Source: Flectonema sp. DT1601
Lineage: Eukaryota; Euglenozoa; Diplonemea; Diplonemida; Diplonemidae
Length of the DNA stretch: 64,000 nt
Direction: 5' to 3'
Assembly (NCBI GenBank): GCA_964019425.1
Contig: OZ025852.1
Coordinates: 1-64,000 of the forward strand
Below are positions 48,538-58,734 of the stretch, in pieces; positions within the stretch are counted from its first letter, which is position 1; each line of letters starts with the position of its first letter. The notes beneath the pieces are model-generated. The model saw only the letters and a program-made list of their open reading frames with translations, was not told where the DNA came from and searched no databases. Position numbers and translations under genes: made by a program.

Positions 48538-50163
48538 TTATTTCAAATTCCTTATACTCGTATGCAGTTCATTTCTATTAATGGATGAACAACCTTTTAG
48601 GAAATTACTTCCAACGGATTCCACATTCATGAGGGTTAAATCCAAGGAAGTAAGTGATGAACAAAGCAATAGAAAATGTTGTCCAACAGCTGAAACATTG
48701 CTGAGACTTGATAAGTCCAGAGATGTGAGGGATGAACAATTACTTAGAAAATGGTAACCAACAGCTGAAACATTGCTGAGACTTGATAAGTCCAGAGATG
48801 TGAGGGATGAACAACGACTTACAAAAGAGTCTCCAATAACTGAGATATTGCTGAGACTTGATAAGTCTAGAGATGTGAGGGATGAACAATGACTTACAAA
48901 AGAGTTTCTAATAACTGAAACATTGCTGAGACTTGATAAGTCCAGAGATGTGAGGGATGAACAATCACTTAGAAAATGGTTTCCAACAGCTGAAACATTG
49001 CTGAGACTTGATAAGTCCAGAGATGTGAGGGATGAACAACGACTTACAAAAGAGTCTCCAATAACTGAGATATTGCTGAGACTTGATAAGTCTAGAGATG
49101 TGAGGGATGAACAATGACTTACAAAAGAGTTTCCAATAACTGAAACATTGCTGAGACTTGATAAGTCCAGAGATGTGAGGGATGAACAATCACTTAGAAA
49201 ATGGTTTCCAACAGCTGAAACATTGCTGAGACTTGATAAGTCCAGAGATGTGAGGGATGAACAATCACTTAGAAAATAGTCTCCAACAGCTGAAACATTG
49301 CTGAGACTTGATAAGTCCAAAGATGTGAGGGATGAACAAAAAAATAGAAAATCGTTTCCAACAGCTGAAACATTGTTGAGACTTGATAAGTCCAGAGATG
49401 TGAGGGATGAACAACGAGTTAGAAAACGTTCTCCAATAACTGAAACATTGCTGAGACTTGATAAGTCCAGAGATGTGAGGGATGAACAACGAGTTAGAAA
49501 ACGTTCTCCAATAACTGAAACATTGCTGAGACTTGATAAGTCCAGAGATGTGAGGGATGAACAATGATTTAGAAAATAGTCTCCAACAGCTAACACGTTG
49601 CTGAGACTTGATAAGTTTACGGATGAAAGTGAATTGCAATTACTGAGGAACTGATTACCAACAGATGTGACGTATTGAAGACCAGGCAGACTGACCCTTA
49701 TAACCTTACGAAATGAGAATAAGAAATCATCTGAAACGGTCGTGACTGAGGGTTCAGAGTTGCTGAATGAGAATGTCGTAACATCATCCGAGAACCACTC
49801 ACTGTTATTAAACTGAAGACAGCCATCCACAGTGAATGTGGGAGTATCAAGGCACAAAAACCCGTCCTGATCTCGTTCTCCTCGTTGGAATGCCTTCGCT
49901 CTCTTTGCGGCATCTGTGAACCATTCCAATCCAAACAAGCGCACCACCGATGCATCCAACAGAGAGCCGTCTTCCACTCCGTACGACACCAGTCGACTAC
50001 CTGCTCGAAGCCGCGATCCTGCGAGAGAGAGTTCAAGAAAGTCACCATCGGTACCCCACTCATCAGCTGCAACCTGCAATGCATCCTTCACGAGCGACTC
50101 TCCAGAAGCTGTGAAAACAACGTCAGGAAATCCTGTGTCTGGGAACGTAACCGAAAGTTGCAT
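48538..50163 (-). CDS. LRR protein with ubiquitin-like N-terminal domain (copy 2)
   Basis: 541 aa from the ATG at 50163. The N-terminal domain and linker are almost identical to copy 1, followed by about 15 LRRs of 25 residues. The order of the cap variants differs from copy 1, and one block of three units (NHFLSDC-NSFVSHC-DSFVSRC) occurs twice, showing recent internal duplication. Variation is concentrated at the two residues after the conserved Gly and the two before Cys, while the LTSLDLSSLSN core is fixed. It has the same promoter-proximal flank and possible SL acceptor as copy 1. Confidence 0.88.
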   Translation of the reverse strand: MQLSVTFPDTGFPDVVFTASGESLVKDALQVAADEWGTDGDFLELSLAGSRLRAGSRLVSYGVEDGSLLDASVVRLFGLEWFTDAAKRAKAFQRGERDQDGFLCLDTPTFTVDGCLQFNNSEWFSDDVTTFSFSNSEPSVTTVSDDFLFSFRKVIRVSLPGLQYVTSVGNQFLSNCNSLSSVNLSSLSNVLAVGDYFLNHCSSLTSLDLSSLSNVSVIGERFLTRCSSLTSLDLSSLSNVSVIGERFLTRCSSLTSLDLSSLNNVSAVGNDFLFFCSSLTSLDLSSLSNVSAVGDYFLSDCSSLTSLDLSSLSNVSAVGNHFLSDCSSLTSLDLSSLSNVSVIGNSFVSHCSSLTSLDLSSLSNISVIGDSFVSRCSSLTSLDLSSLSNVSAVGNHFLSDCSSLTSLDLSSLSNVSVIRNSFVSHCSSLTSLDLSSLSNISVIGDSFVSRCSSLTSLDLSSLSNVSAVGYHFLSNCSSLTSLDLSSLSNVSAVGQHFLLLCSSLTSLDLTLMNVESVGSNFLKGCSSINRNELHTSIRNLK

Positions 50164-52515
50164 TTTAACTCGCCTGAGTATCCTACGAAAAAATGTGATG
50201 ATGAATGGCTTGGAGTATGATGAGATTAACAAACATGTAAAACATATTTCTTCAAACGCACTCCTTTTTTTTTTTTTGTTGCACAATTTAGTTTCCCAAC
50301 CTACAGCCACGATTTGCTTAACAAACAACCGCAATCCAAGCACTAAAACTGGTTGGAGAAAATCTTTTTTCAACAGTATGCTCATCTGTTATTCATCTTC
50401 ATTATACTCTGCTGGTGAAGAAGGATTAATTCGTGTGCAAACATTAAATTACAAAAAGATAATACCACTTAAAAGTAGACCAGTTTTTTTTTTTTTTTTT
50501 TTTTTTGAACAACTCGGATGCACATTTAAGTTTCCTTTTTCTTTCTGGATGTTGTGCAGAGTGACTTGGAGATGTTATTCTCCTTGAATGAGGAATGTCC
50601 AGTGGGCAAGTCATCAGCTTGCACTGATTACATCCCTGCCATTTGTACCGCCTAAAGTAGAAGCAAAAATCATAACAAAGCTGCAGGACAACCTACAGCA
50701 TTGCAGGATCTTTACCAAAGTTGAATTCTGTTATTGGCAGGTGGGGTTAGGAGGACTCGTGATGCAATGGGTAAAAGATGCATGAATGTGAAGGTTGGTG
50801 AATATGAATGCCGCCTCAAATATCAAAATCCACAGCAGAGACATCTCGTGCTGTTCTCAGGGAGAGTTTATATTTCATTTTTAAAATGGTGGCATTGCCA
50901 GAAGAAGATTTTGATATTCATAACGTTTTGATTGTAAGAGCAAGCAGTTTTGCAAACGAAAAAAAAAGGGGTAAAATATCATTACTATCGACTAAACAAA
51001 AAAAAAAAAAAACATGAAATAGTATCACAATAACTACTTCTATGACACGAAAAACGATAGATGAATGCAGAGGATGTTTATATCCCTCGCGGCAAACTTC
51101 AGTCCTCGATTCGTGGACCGTGATGCAGCGAGTGAGTGGCCAGAAATATAAAGTAAAAAAAACAGGAAAACCGCTAATCCCAACACAAAAATTTCTGAGA
51201 TCGCCATCTCCATAGATAAGCCTTATATTTTCTTTTGATCGCAGACACTGATACCAAATAACCACTCTTTATTTAAATAGTTTCCTCACCTATTCATCGA
51301 CGCAACAAATGAAAGTGTTCCATTTTTTTTTTTTTTTTTTGCGAAATCCCCTATTATGATTTATTGTTGGATTCCACATACTTTGGATCTTCACTTTGAA
51401 TAAAGTTGGCGATTCAGAAACTTTTGTGTCGGAATTAAGTTTTCCAAAAAAAAAAAAATAATAATAATAAAACACGATAATATTATGTACAACGAGGAAA
51501 GATCTTCAAAGGAATGTATGCCTAAGTGATTTGACGGTTGCGTTGCGGTGAGTAAATCAAAAAAGAAAAGTTAACAAGAAGAAGAGTTTCTGTGCACGAA
51601 ACCGTGAACCGACTTAAACTGATAAAGCTAAAGGAGGTTTACGAGTGCTGCCAACATTCTTTTTCGTTCTTACAATACTTATTAAATGTAAGAAAAAATC
51701 AAAAAAAAAAAAAAAAAAAAAGGAAGGAAGGAAGGAAAGGAAGGAAGAAACTTGCTTATACGAAAGATTTGTCACAGAAAAAACAGAGAAAACAAAAGGG
51801 GGGAGGGACTTCTTATACAAATAAGAGAATGAAATAAAAGATAAAAGGCTACCAAAAAAGATTTTAGTGGAACCGAATCTTAGAATGACTCATCCTCTGT
51901 CAACATCCGGCGTGAGCAACTAAAAAATATCCACTATTGGAACAGCGTAGGCAAACAACGTTACACAACGAACAGAAATAACTATCCAGGTCAATAGTAT
52001 TATTTTTATAAAATAATACTAAACGAGAAGAATGCTAAGAAGTTTCTTGTTTTCGCAGTGGTCAGGCATCTACGTAGCTTAGTCAGAGTGTCCAAATAAA
52101 GAATTAAGATAAAATCTATTTAGAGGAGGAGAAGAACAAGAAGAGGGAAAAAAAAATTGATTGAAACAAAAACTGAAAGTCTTAACCAAGAGTGAATATC
52201 TCGGTCCTTAAATCTGCTGGTCATTCGACACAGCACGAAGATCAAGAAGTGAACTTCCACGTCAGGCAAAACAAGTGGTCGAAAACCAACCGTTAGACGA
52301 ACAACAGAAAATTGTATCCGAAAGAAAATTGGGTATTTCGCACTAGAAACCTCGCTGGGTCATTACTCTTTGTTTTGATATCGCTGATTGCCTGCAACTC
52401 TTCAAAAAAAAAAAAAGATTCCTGGGTCCAGATAAATGGTACACCACTGGAACTCCATAACAGATCAAACAAGAATAAAGGAGACGAAGTATCTCAATTG
52501 TTTGGTTGGTAATTA
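50164..52515. other. Intergenic region, no confident gene
   Basis: Contains a T-run at 50487-50506 and several A-runs (51000, 51700). A stretch at about 50560-50920 on the plus strand looks weakly coding but is broken by stops. A tRNA-A-box-like string (GATGCAATGGGTAA) at about 50761 lacks a good B box. No supported feature. Confidence 0.4.
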
Positions 52516-53067
52516 TTATTGGCTTCCGTAGTATTGGGATTCGCTAGGTGCGGTTGATTGATATTGAGTACTTCCGATAGAGAAACCAGAAACAGGGTTG
52601 TCTGCCTTCTTACCAAAGTTTACGGTAAATTTGTAACCATTTTTGAAAAGACCAAGACGTTCATGTGCGCAAGACTCAACAACATTCCGAGGCTCATAGT
52701 CAAAGGTCAGGATCACTCCTTGCGTGGCGAGATACTTCTTTAGAGTCGCTCTCCAAACTGGGTCATCACAGTAATTTTCATAAGATCGGATTTTTGCTCC
52801 CGACAGTCCCTCCTTTTCATTTACACTATTACTGACATCATTCACAGTAGCTTTGATGCAATCAGATTTACCCTTTCTTTTTGTTCTGAACTTTGCACCT
52901 TCTGGTGACATTGCCATCACTGATAAGAACCAAAAGAAATCACGGTAAGTCTTCTTCAAAGGCGTACCTCCATTAAATAATTCATCTGGTGTCTCTGAAG
53001 GTCTACAGACACTGATTTTCTCCTGAGCGCCCTTTGATGCTGCAGGGCTTGAGGAACAGGTTCCCAT
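52516..53067 (-). CDS. Acylated MGTC-type protein, hypothetical
   Basis: 183 aa, starting MGTCSSSPAASKG. Gly2 with Ser/Thr nearby fits N-myristoylation, and Cys4 fits palmitoylation, so the protein is probably attached to the cytosolic face of a membrane. The body (YRDFFWFLSVMAMS, SYENYCDDPVWRATLKKYLA) is globular and unrecognised. The tail is Ser/Gln/Tyr-rich (TQYQSTAPSESQYYGSQ) and likely disordered. A second, shorter protein with the same MGTCSSS start is at 62638-62823. Confidence 0.75.
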   Translation of the reverse strand: MGTCSSSPAASKGAQEKISVCRPSETPDELFNGGTPLKKTYRDFFWFLSVMAMSPEGAKFRTKRKGKSDCIKATVNDVSNSVNEKEGLSGAKIRSYENYCDDPVWRATLKKYLATQGVILTFDYEPRNVVESCAHERLGLFKNGYKFTVNFGKKADNPVSGFSIGSTQYQSTAPSESQYYGSQ

Positions 53068-53471
53068 TTGAGTAGTTTTGCAAAGGTCGCTGAGAACGAA
53101 TTAAAATAATTTACAACACCTCCACAAACAAAATACAACTTCAACAGCTACTAACGAACAGTTTGCTTCTTTCCCTGGAAGAAGTAAAAAGGGTAAAGTA
53201 ATATGTAATAAAAGAAGAAAAATAAAATCTAAGTGAGAAGGCAACGGATAAATAGGGAGAAATAAGAAGGTCTTTTTGGGAGAGGGAAAAGTGTTCTAAC
53301 TAGTTTTTGTATCATCACCGACTTATGGCTCCTCAACAATTTTCCTCCTCTTTACCTCTGGAGTGCTGCATAGGACTGCATCGCGGGAGGGCTTGAGACG
53401 GAGAAGGTGATCTCTAACTTTGACAGGAAGTGACTTGTCTCGACACCAGTTAAAGAAAGCTGATTAGAGTT
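53068..53471. other. Intergenic, no feature seen
   Basis: AT-rich spacer between the MGTC protein and the kelch gene. It would contain the polyadenylation and trans-splicing signals of a polycistronic unit, but none can be assigned with confidence. Confidence 0.4.
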
Positions 53472-54767
53472 TTAACGAAAAGATGCTTGATTGTTACAAA
53501 AACAACACAAACCTGTATTAGTACGAGAGAGAGAGTGAAATACTAAATATCTGGACATGGTCTCAAATAGAGACGTCTGTTTGTCAGAAAAGTGCGGCAT
53601 GAGGAACAGCTCACTCGAGTACTCAGCTGTTGCAGAGCCATCAGATTGGGGAATTGGTAATTCCCCCCCAAAGACAATGAGCTGTCCCTGGACTGCAACT
53701 CCAATGTGTCCGCTACGGGGAGAAGGAAGATCACCGCAAATTGCTATCGCCTGCCAGACTTTTGAACGCAGATCGAATCTCCAAACATCGTTATAGTACA
53801 CAGTGCAATTACAAGAATCACCTCCAAATATGTAAAAATGATCAGATGTTGCCCAAGCTAATTGACTATAACGACCCTCGGGATGCTGCTGACTGAGTCG
53901 CGGTAAGAACAGACAAGTCCAAGTTGAGAAATCAAAATCGTACTCCCACAAGTCTGCGAGCCAAAGTCCCTCACTGTTCTCAGATGCCGGGGCCCAGAAG
54001 AGTTCGTGCTGAGCGACCATCCCTCCGAATAATAACAATTTCTGTTTCTTGTTGATGGTGTCATTCCACAGAACAGTACTGTGACCAGATCTAGCTCTAG
54101 GATGTTGTATTCCTTTCTTTGGTTCAATTCTCACCCATTCTCTCTTACTGATATCCAACACGTGAACATCTCTGTAAGGATGATTGTGTCCGTTTGCCCC
54201 GAATACAATCCAAAGTTTGCCCCCGTACATCACAGCCGAGTGACCCTTTCGTTGCCCAGGTATCGCACCAGTTGTTTCAATTGTGCTCCACACGTGTGGT
54301 ACTGAAAGAGATAACTTATAGAGAGTAGACTGACAACCCGACTGTGAAAGTCCTCCGAATACAATCATATCTCTTGTTGTGTTGTTGTTGTTAAAACAAT
54401 GAAATGATAGAACACGAATACCATCATCTGGTTAAAAGGGAACCCCAAGTATCATACCTGTTGCATATGACTGCTGTGTGAGACATCAGTCTCGGGACCT
54501 CGTGTTGGTTCTGCATCTCCAACAGGCGCCACCCCTTCACGGGATTGTACGCATACACGTTATTGCTGTACCGATCTGCTATACCTGATTATTCATGACT
54601 TTCATTTGTTTAAAAGAAGGAAAAAAAATAGGACACTGCATGGAAAACATACCTCCCCCAAATACTATCATCTCGCTACCCAAATCGTCCCACACGGCTG
54701 AGTGACAGCATCCCCCTTCCGGTCCGTTGGGGTCCTTAGACCCCAGGTATTTCCAAAACAGGGGCAT
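53472..54767 (-). CDS. Kelch-repeat protein, three exons recognised
   Basis: Exons 54767-54653, 54584-54458 and 54372-53472 join in phase to 380 codons. Introns of 68 and 85 nt begin GTATG and end CAG and AAG. Kelch blades are visible: CCHSAVWDDLGSEMIVFGGG, MSHTAVICNRDMIVFGG, KGHSAVMYGGKLWIVFGANG, RSGHSTVLWN...LLLFGG, SQLAWATSDHFYIFGGD and RSGHIGVAVQGQLIVFGGE. That makes about six blades of a beta-propeller, normally a protein-protein interaction module. The N-terminus is uncertain: MPLFWKYLG follows a TTTAACAG acceptor, and an upstream exon may exist. Confidence 0.82.
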
Positions 54768-55115
54768 CTGTTAAAGCTGTGGTGTGAATGAAAATATAAT
54801 CCACCTCTTCTTGTAATTGAGATATGGATCTCGTCATCCCAACACAAACCCATCAAAGATAACGAAGCTGTTTGAAATTAATTAACAAATTCCAAATAAT
54901 TGATAACAAGTTACTACAAAACAAAAAAAAAACAATAACAGATTTCTAACCTAAACCAATTATCAATAGCAGCCGGTGTGAAAAATATAATTTAATACCA
55001 GCAATCGCCGCTTTCTTCAGCAAAATCCATTTTTTCAGGATTATTAAATAATTAGAGTCCTCTCTCACAAGAGTCTCCCGAACATCAGGTCTCCTGAGAT
55101 GGTTCCCAACATGGC

Positions 55116-56126
55116 TCATGAATTTAGAAAATCTGCCAACTTTGCGCACAAATCCCAAGTAGTCTCTCTCGTTTCAGAGTGATAGAAATATTGACTGGTG
55201 CCGTCAATGTGTCCCCCGGCAGATACCTGCCACGCAGCGAGGAACAGCCTGGAAGGGTTTGACGGGACTGAAGAACAGTCGACCCCCGATCTTGAGAGAA
55301 GACGAGAGATCATCGTCAGGTTTTTGAATACGGTGAGAGGAGATAATTGAACTTCGAGATCGTGTTCGGGGAACGAGAGGATGCGGACTTCAGGATTGTA
55401 ATAGACCTGAGAAACAGGTTTACGAGGAACTCCACCAACAGCATATTGACAACAAGAAGGGTTGCTGTTGATGTAAATATCATCACCGTCGATGTCATTA
55501 AATTGATATCCCACTTGATCAAATGACTTAACACAAACATCGTTGTCAATAACATTCTTTAATACCCAGTCCTCAGTTAATTGTGGAGGTGATCCTCCAT
55601 GTGCTTCACTTGAGATAATATAACCCCCTCCTTGTCTAAAATCTGACGTGTCGTTTGTTATTCTCCACTTTCCAGAAGGAGTGCTGTAGAGATATCTGTC
55701 AGAACCTTTCACCCACAGAGGGTAATCGTTTATAATTCTATTTGTTTGAGTGTAGCAACCACTGCAGTGTTCCCAATAGTTGGGTGACAAGACCCATATC
55801 TCTAACGGATGAAGAGCTGTTGATGAAAGTCTTCGCACTGCTGATGTCGCACTTCCACAAGGTACAGTCTGCTGGGCAGTTGTCCCACACTCCCAAGACT
55901 GCCCGAAAAGGATGGCATTTTTTAAATTAATTCTGCCGTCCAATACCTTCTCCACTACAGCCAGGCATTGCTCAACTCCTATCTGGCTGTATGCCTCTGA
56001 TGATGATTCTAAAGTACTCGCTACTTCATATAAATATTGACCAACTTCTTCTTTTGTTGTTAGTTTTCGCGGTGAGACATCTTTCTCATCATCCTCTGAA
56101 GAAATATCATCGTCACCGTCACTCAT
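55116..56126 (-). CDS. WW-domain protein, hypothetical
   Basis: 336 aa from MSDGDDDISSEDDEKD; an upstream in-frame ATG at 56180 lies beyond a likely acceptor and is not preferred. It has an acidic N-terminus, a helical region (VGQYLYEVASTLESS), then a 150-residue globular part with NDYPLWVKGSDRYLYSTPSG and KWRITNDTSDFRQGGGYI, a motif type common in protist proteins but without a named function that I can give. The C-terminus carries a WW-like domain (WQVSAGG...SQYFYHSETRETTWDL), a proline-ligand binder. The stop TGA overlaps an unrelated downstream ATG by chance. Confidence 0.78.
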   Translation of the reverse strand: MSDGDDDISSEDDEKDVSPRKLTTKEEVGQYLYEVASTLESSSEAYSQIGVEQCLAVVEKVLDGRINLKNAILFGQSWECGTTAQQTVPCGSATSAVRRLSSTALHPLEIWVLSPNYWEHCSGCYTQTNRIINDYPLWVKGSDRYLYSTPSGKWRITNDTSDFRQGGGYIISSEAHGGSPPQLTEDWVLKNVIDNDVCVKSFDQVGYQFNDIDGDDIYINSNPSCCQYAVGGVPRKPVSQVYYNPEVRILSFPEHDLEVQLSPLTVFKNLTMISRLLSRSGVDCSSVPSNPSRLFLAAWQVSAGGHIDGTSQYFYHSETRETTWDLCAKLADFLNS

Positions 56127-56283
56127 GAGGTTTAGAACTGTTGTGAAAAAGAAAAGACTAAAGACGTCAGAATGTAACAATCTGCATTGTCACCACCACT
56201 AACAAAAGGATGGCATTTTAGCTAGGGAGAGAGGGAGACACATATCTGTATGTCAAGATCGGGTCTTTTAATTAAAAGATTAT

Positions 56284-57909
56284 CTACTTGCCACACACCT
56301 TATCGCGTATAAATGAGTCTGCTGGTGCTCCAAAGCGAATCAAATGCCTGGCGATTACATAATAATGTTTCGAAACGATACATTGTAAACAATAATCAAT
56401 GTGTTGTACATTGGGATCGGCTCCATTTTCAAGAAGGATCAGAACAGCTTCGGTATGCCTTGCTTCAGCTGCAACAAGTAGAGGAGTGTAACCCTTACCG
56501 TTAGTCGTATTTATTAATGAACCAGCAGACAGTAAGATCTTTATTACTTCAACGTGCCCTGCATGAGCAGCTCGATGAAGAGGCAGATCGTTATATTTAC
56601 CTCCAGAAATGTTAACATCAGCCTTCACCTCGTTCACTAAAAAGTCAACAACTTCACTCTTTCCCTCATACGATGCCCTGGAGAGAGCTGTTATTCCATT
56701 CACGTTTGGCTGATTGACAATCTGTTCTCCCCCATAGCGATATATTAACTTGGCGAAGTCCAACCGTCCTCTTAGTAAGGCTAATCTGAATACGTCGATG
56801 TTGCATTCCTTAAGAGGGTCTACTCCATTCTCCAATAGGTACTCTGCTATGTTTAATTTATCCTTCACAAGTGTGATACGAAGTAATGAACGCTTTTCAT
56901 TATCAACAGTATCGAGGTACGTATCGCGGTGATCATCATTTGAAGAAAAGTAAGAAACAAACAACCGAACAGTCTCAACGTTAGTACCGACTGCGAACAG
57001 TAGTTGTGTTGTTGTTACAGAAGCTCCTTTTTGTAATAAAAAAGATAGAAGTTCACTTTCTCCGTGGACACAACATCCTCCGACAGCATCACTTGGATCT
57101 CCCCCGTGATTAATAAGTTGTCGTAGAATTGATGGATCGCAGTTCACTGCGGCAGCATCCATGCAGCGACTACAAACCGTCGCACCCAAACTCAGAAGGT
57201 ACTCTGCAACGTCGAGCAGGTTTCTTTCAATGGACCTCACGAGTGTTGATTTCCCCAACACATCCTTCTTGTTGAGAAGGAAGTCGTGGGATTCTCCAGA
57301 GTTTTCAAGTATTGTTTGTATCATCGAAAGTGAGTCCGTAAATGTTAAAAAGGGTTGATCCAGACTCTCAAAGACTTCTACCTTGTACTGCTCTGACATA
57401 TTAGACAACAACACTTTAACAACATTCACACTATTACTATTAACAGCACTCAATAAATAACTTTGCTTATTAATGTTAAGTAGCTGATTGTTAATTAGCA
57501 TTTTAATAATATCTCCGTTATCGTTCTTAATAATGTAGAGTATGGCGTGTGTAAACGGGACACCCAACTGAAGGATGGAAATAAATATTTCAATCTTGTC
57601 TTCTTTAAGTGACTTCATCATCATATTCTCATCTGGAGTCTTATCTCCGTATGCCTGTCTGACGTGTAGGACTGCTTGTCCTTTTGGTGAGAGTTGAACT
57701 TCAATTTCAGTATTTCCAATTATGATGTCTGGAAAATTATTTTTAGTCATGACTTCACCGCCGACTATTAATTCAAAATCATCTTTTCTCATTTTAGTAT
57801 CTCCAACTTCTGATAAAACTTTGTCTTGAAAATCACTAAAATCATCCTCCGCCGTCCACATCACAACATACTTCTCATCAAACGGAATGTTCAGGACGTG
57901 AATATCCAT
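56284..57909 (-). CDS. Ankyrin-repeat protein with ubiquitin-like N-terminus
   Basis: 541 aa. Residues 1-85 (DDFELIVGGEV...IIIGNTEIEVQLSPKGQAVL) look like a ubiquitin-like fold ending in the EVQLSPKGQA segment. From about 100 on are ankyrin repeats, degenerate at first and clear at the end (NGITALSRASYEGKSEVVDF, NDLPLHRAAHAGHVEVIKIL, KGYTPLLVAAEARHTEAVLI). It has no transmembrane part. The pairing of a ubiquitin-like head with a repeat scaffold parallels the LRR genes. It is a single-exon ORF on the same strand as its neighbours. Confidence 0.85.
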   Translation of the reverse strand: MDIHVLNIPFDEKYVVMWTAEDDFSDFQDKVLSEVGDTKMRKDDFELIVGGEVMTKNNFPDIIIGNTEIEVQLSPKGQAVLHVRQAYGDKTPDENMMMKSLKEDKIEIFISILQLGVPFTHAILYIIKNDNGDIIKMLINNQLLNINKQSYLLSAVNSNSVNVVKVLLSNMSEQYKVEVFESLDQPFLTFTDSLSMIQTILENSGESHDFLLNKKDVLGKSTLVRSIERNLLDVAEYLLSLGATVCSRCMDAAAVNCDPSILRQLINHGGDPSDAVGGCCVHGESELLSFLLQKGASVTTTQLLFAVGTNVETVRLFVSYFSSNDDHRDTYLDTVDNEKRSLLRITLVKDKLNIAEYLLENGVDPLKECNIDVFRLALLRGRLDFAKLIYRYGGEQIVNQPNVNGITALSRASYEGKSEVVDFLVNEVKADVNISGGKYNDLPLHRAAHAGHVEVIKILLSAGSLINTTNGKGYTPLLVAAEARHTEAVLILLENGADPNVQHIDYCLQCIVSKHYYVIARHLIRFGAPADSFIRDKVCGK

Positions 57910-58734
57910 ATTCTAAACAGAGACTGTTGGTAGCAGTTGAGATGTTATATTATTAATCAATCACTAAAAAAATGAAAACAAATAATAAATAATATATAAA
58001 AAAAAAAACAAGAATGGATTAATAATTTGCCGTTATCACTTGCTAATGGCTTGAAGCCACAAGTTTCCAGCTGCCATAAATGCAATGGGGGGAGACAATG
58101 GGATTAAAGATGAAAAAAAAGAGAGAAAAAAAAAACTAATTCGAAGTGCGCAAACCACATCGAAAGAAAAAGAAACATACGAGAGGAAGAAACAAAAAGA
58201 TGGTATTATAATAAAATAGAAAATACTCTCTCCGGCTGTGTTCAAAAATTGTTTAAATTTGAGACAGAGAGAAACCAAAAGGCACGAAAAGGAAGCATCG
58301 GTAAGTCACTCCAACGACAAGCAGTTCATCCGAAAAGTCTCGGGAAATTTGTATCGGGAGAAATAATTACTCTTAAAAAAAAGGAGTGCTCCAATAGGGA
58401 GAGAGGCAAAAAAATCGCTTTTCAGAAGATACAATTTTTTTTTTTTTTGAAGAAGGCATGTAGCCAGGGATATTTAGTAAAAAAGAGTATAAAAAAAAAA
58501 CATAATAATTTCTTTCTTTTTTTTTTTTTTTTTTTTTCCTTCCAGAAAGTGAATTTCTCTGATCCGCAACAGAAAAAAGTAATTCAAAAAAAAAAAAAAA
58601 AGTCTACACGAAATATACATTTAAAGTGTTCTTGACTGTTGCGAACTATTCCCAATCGCATTGACGTTATGATAAAAAAGAAAATCAACAAAGAAACAGC
58701 TTTAACAGAAATATGAACATCACGTTGAAGTTGA
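57910..58734. other. Intergenic, no feature seen
   Basis: AT-rich, with A- and T-runs near 58430-58600. No ORF with coding character was found on either strand. Confidence 0.4.

Noticed and set aside
50588-50931. Plus-strand coding-like stretch and tRNA-like A box
   Set aside because: Broken by stops, no recognisable family, no matching B box or tail.
54946-55158. 70-codon ORF between the WW and kelch genes as a first kelch exon
   Set aside because: No kelch-like sequence, overlaps the WW gene's end, and no in-phase splice to the first kelch exon was found.
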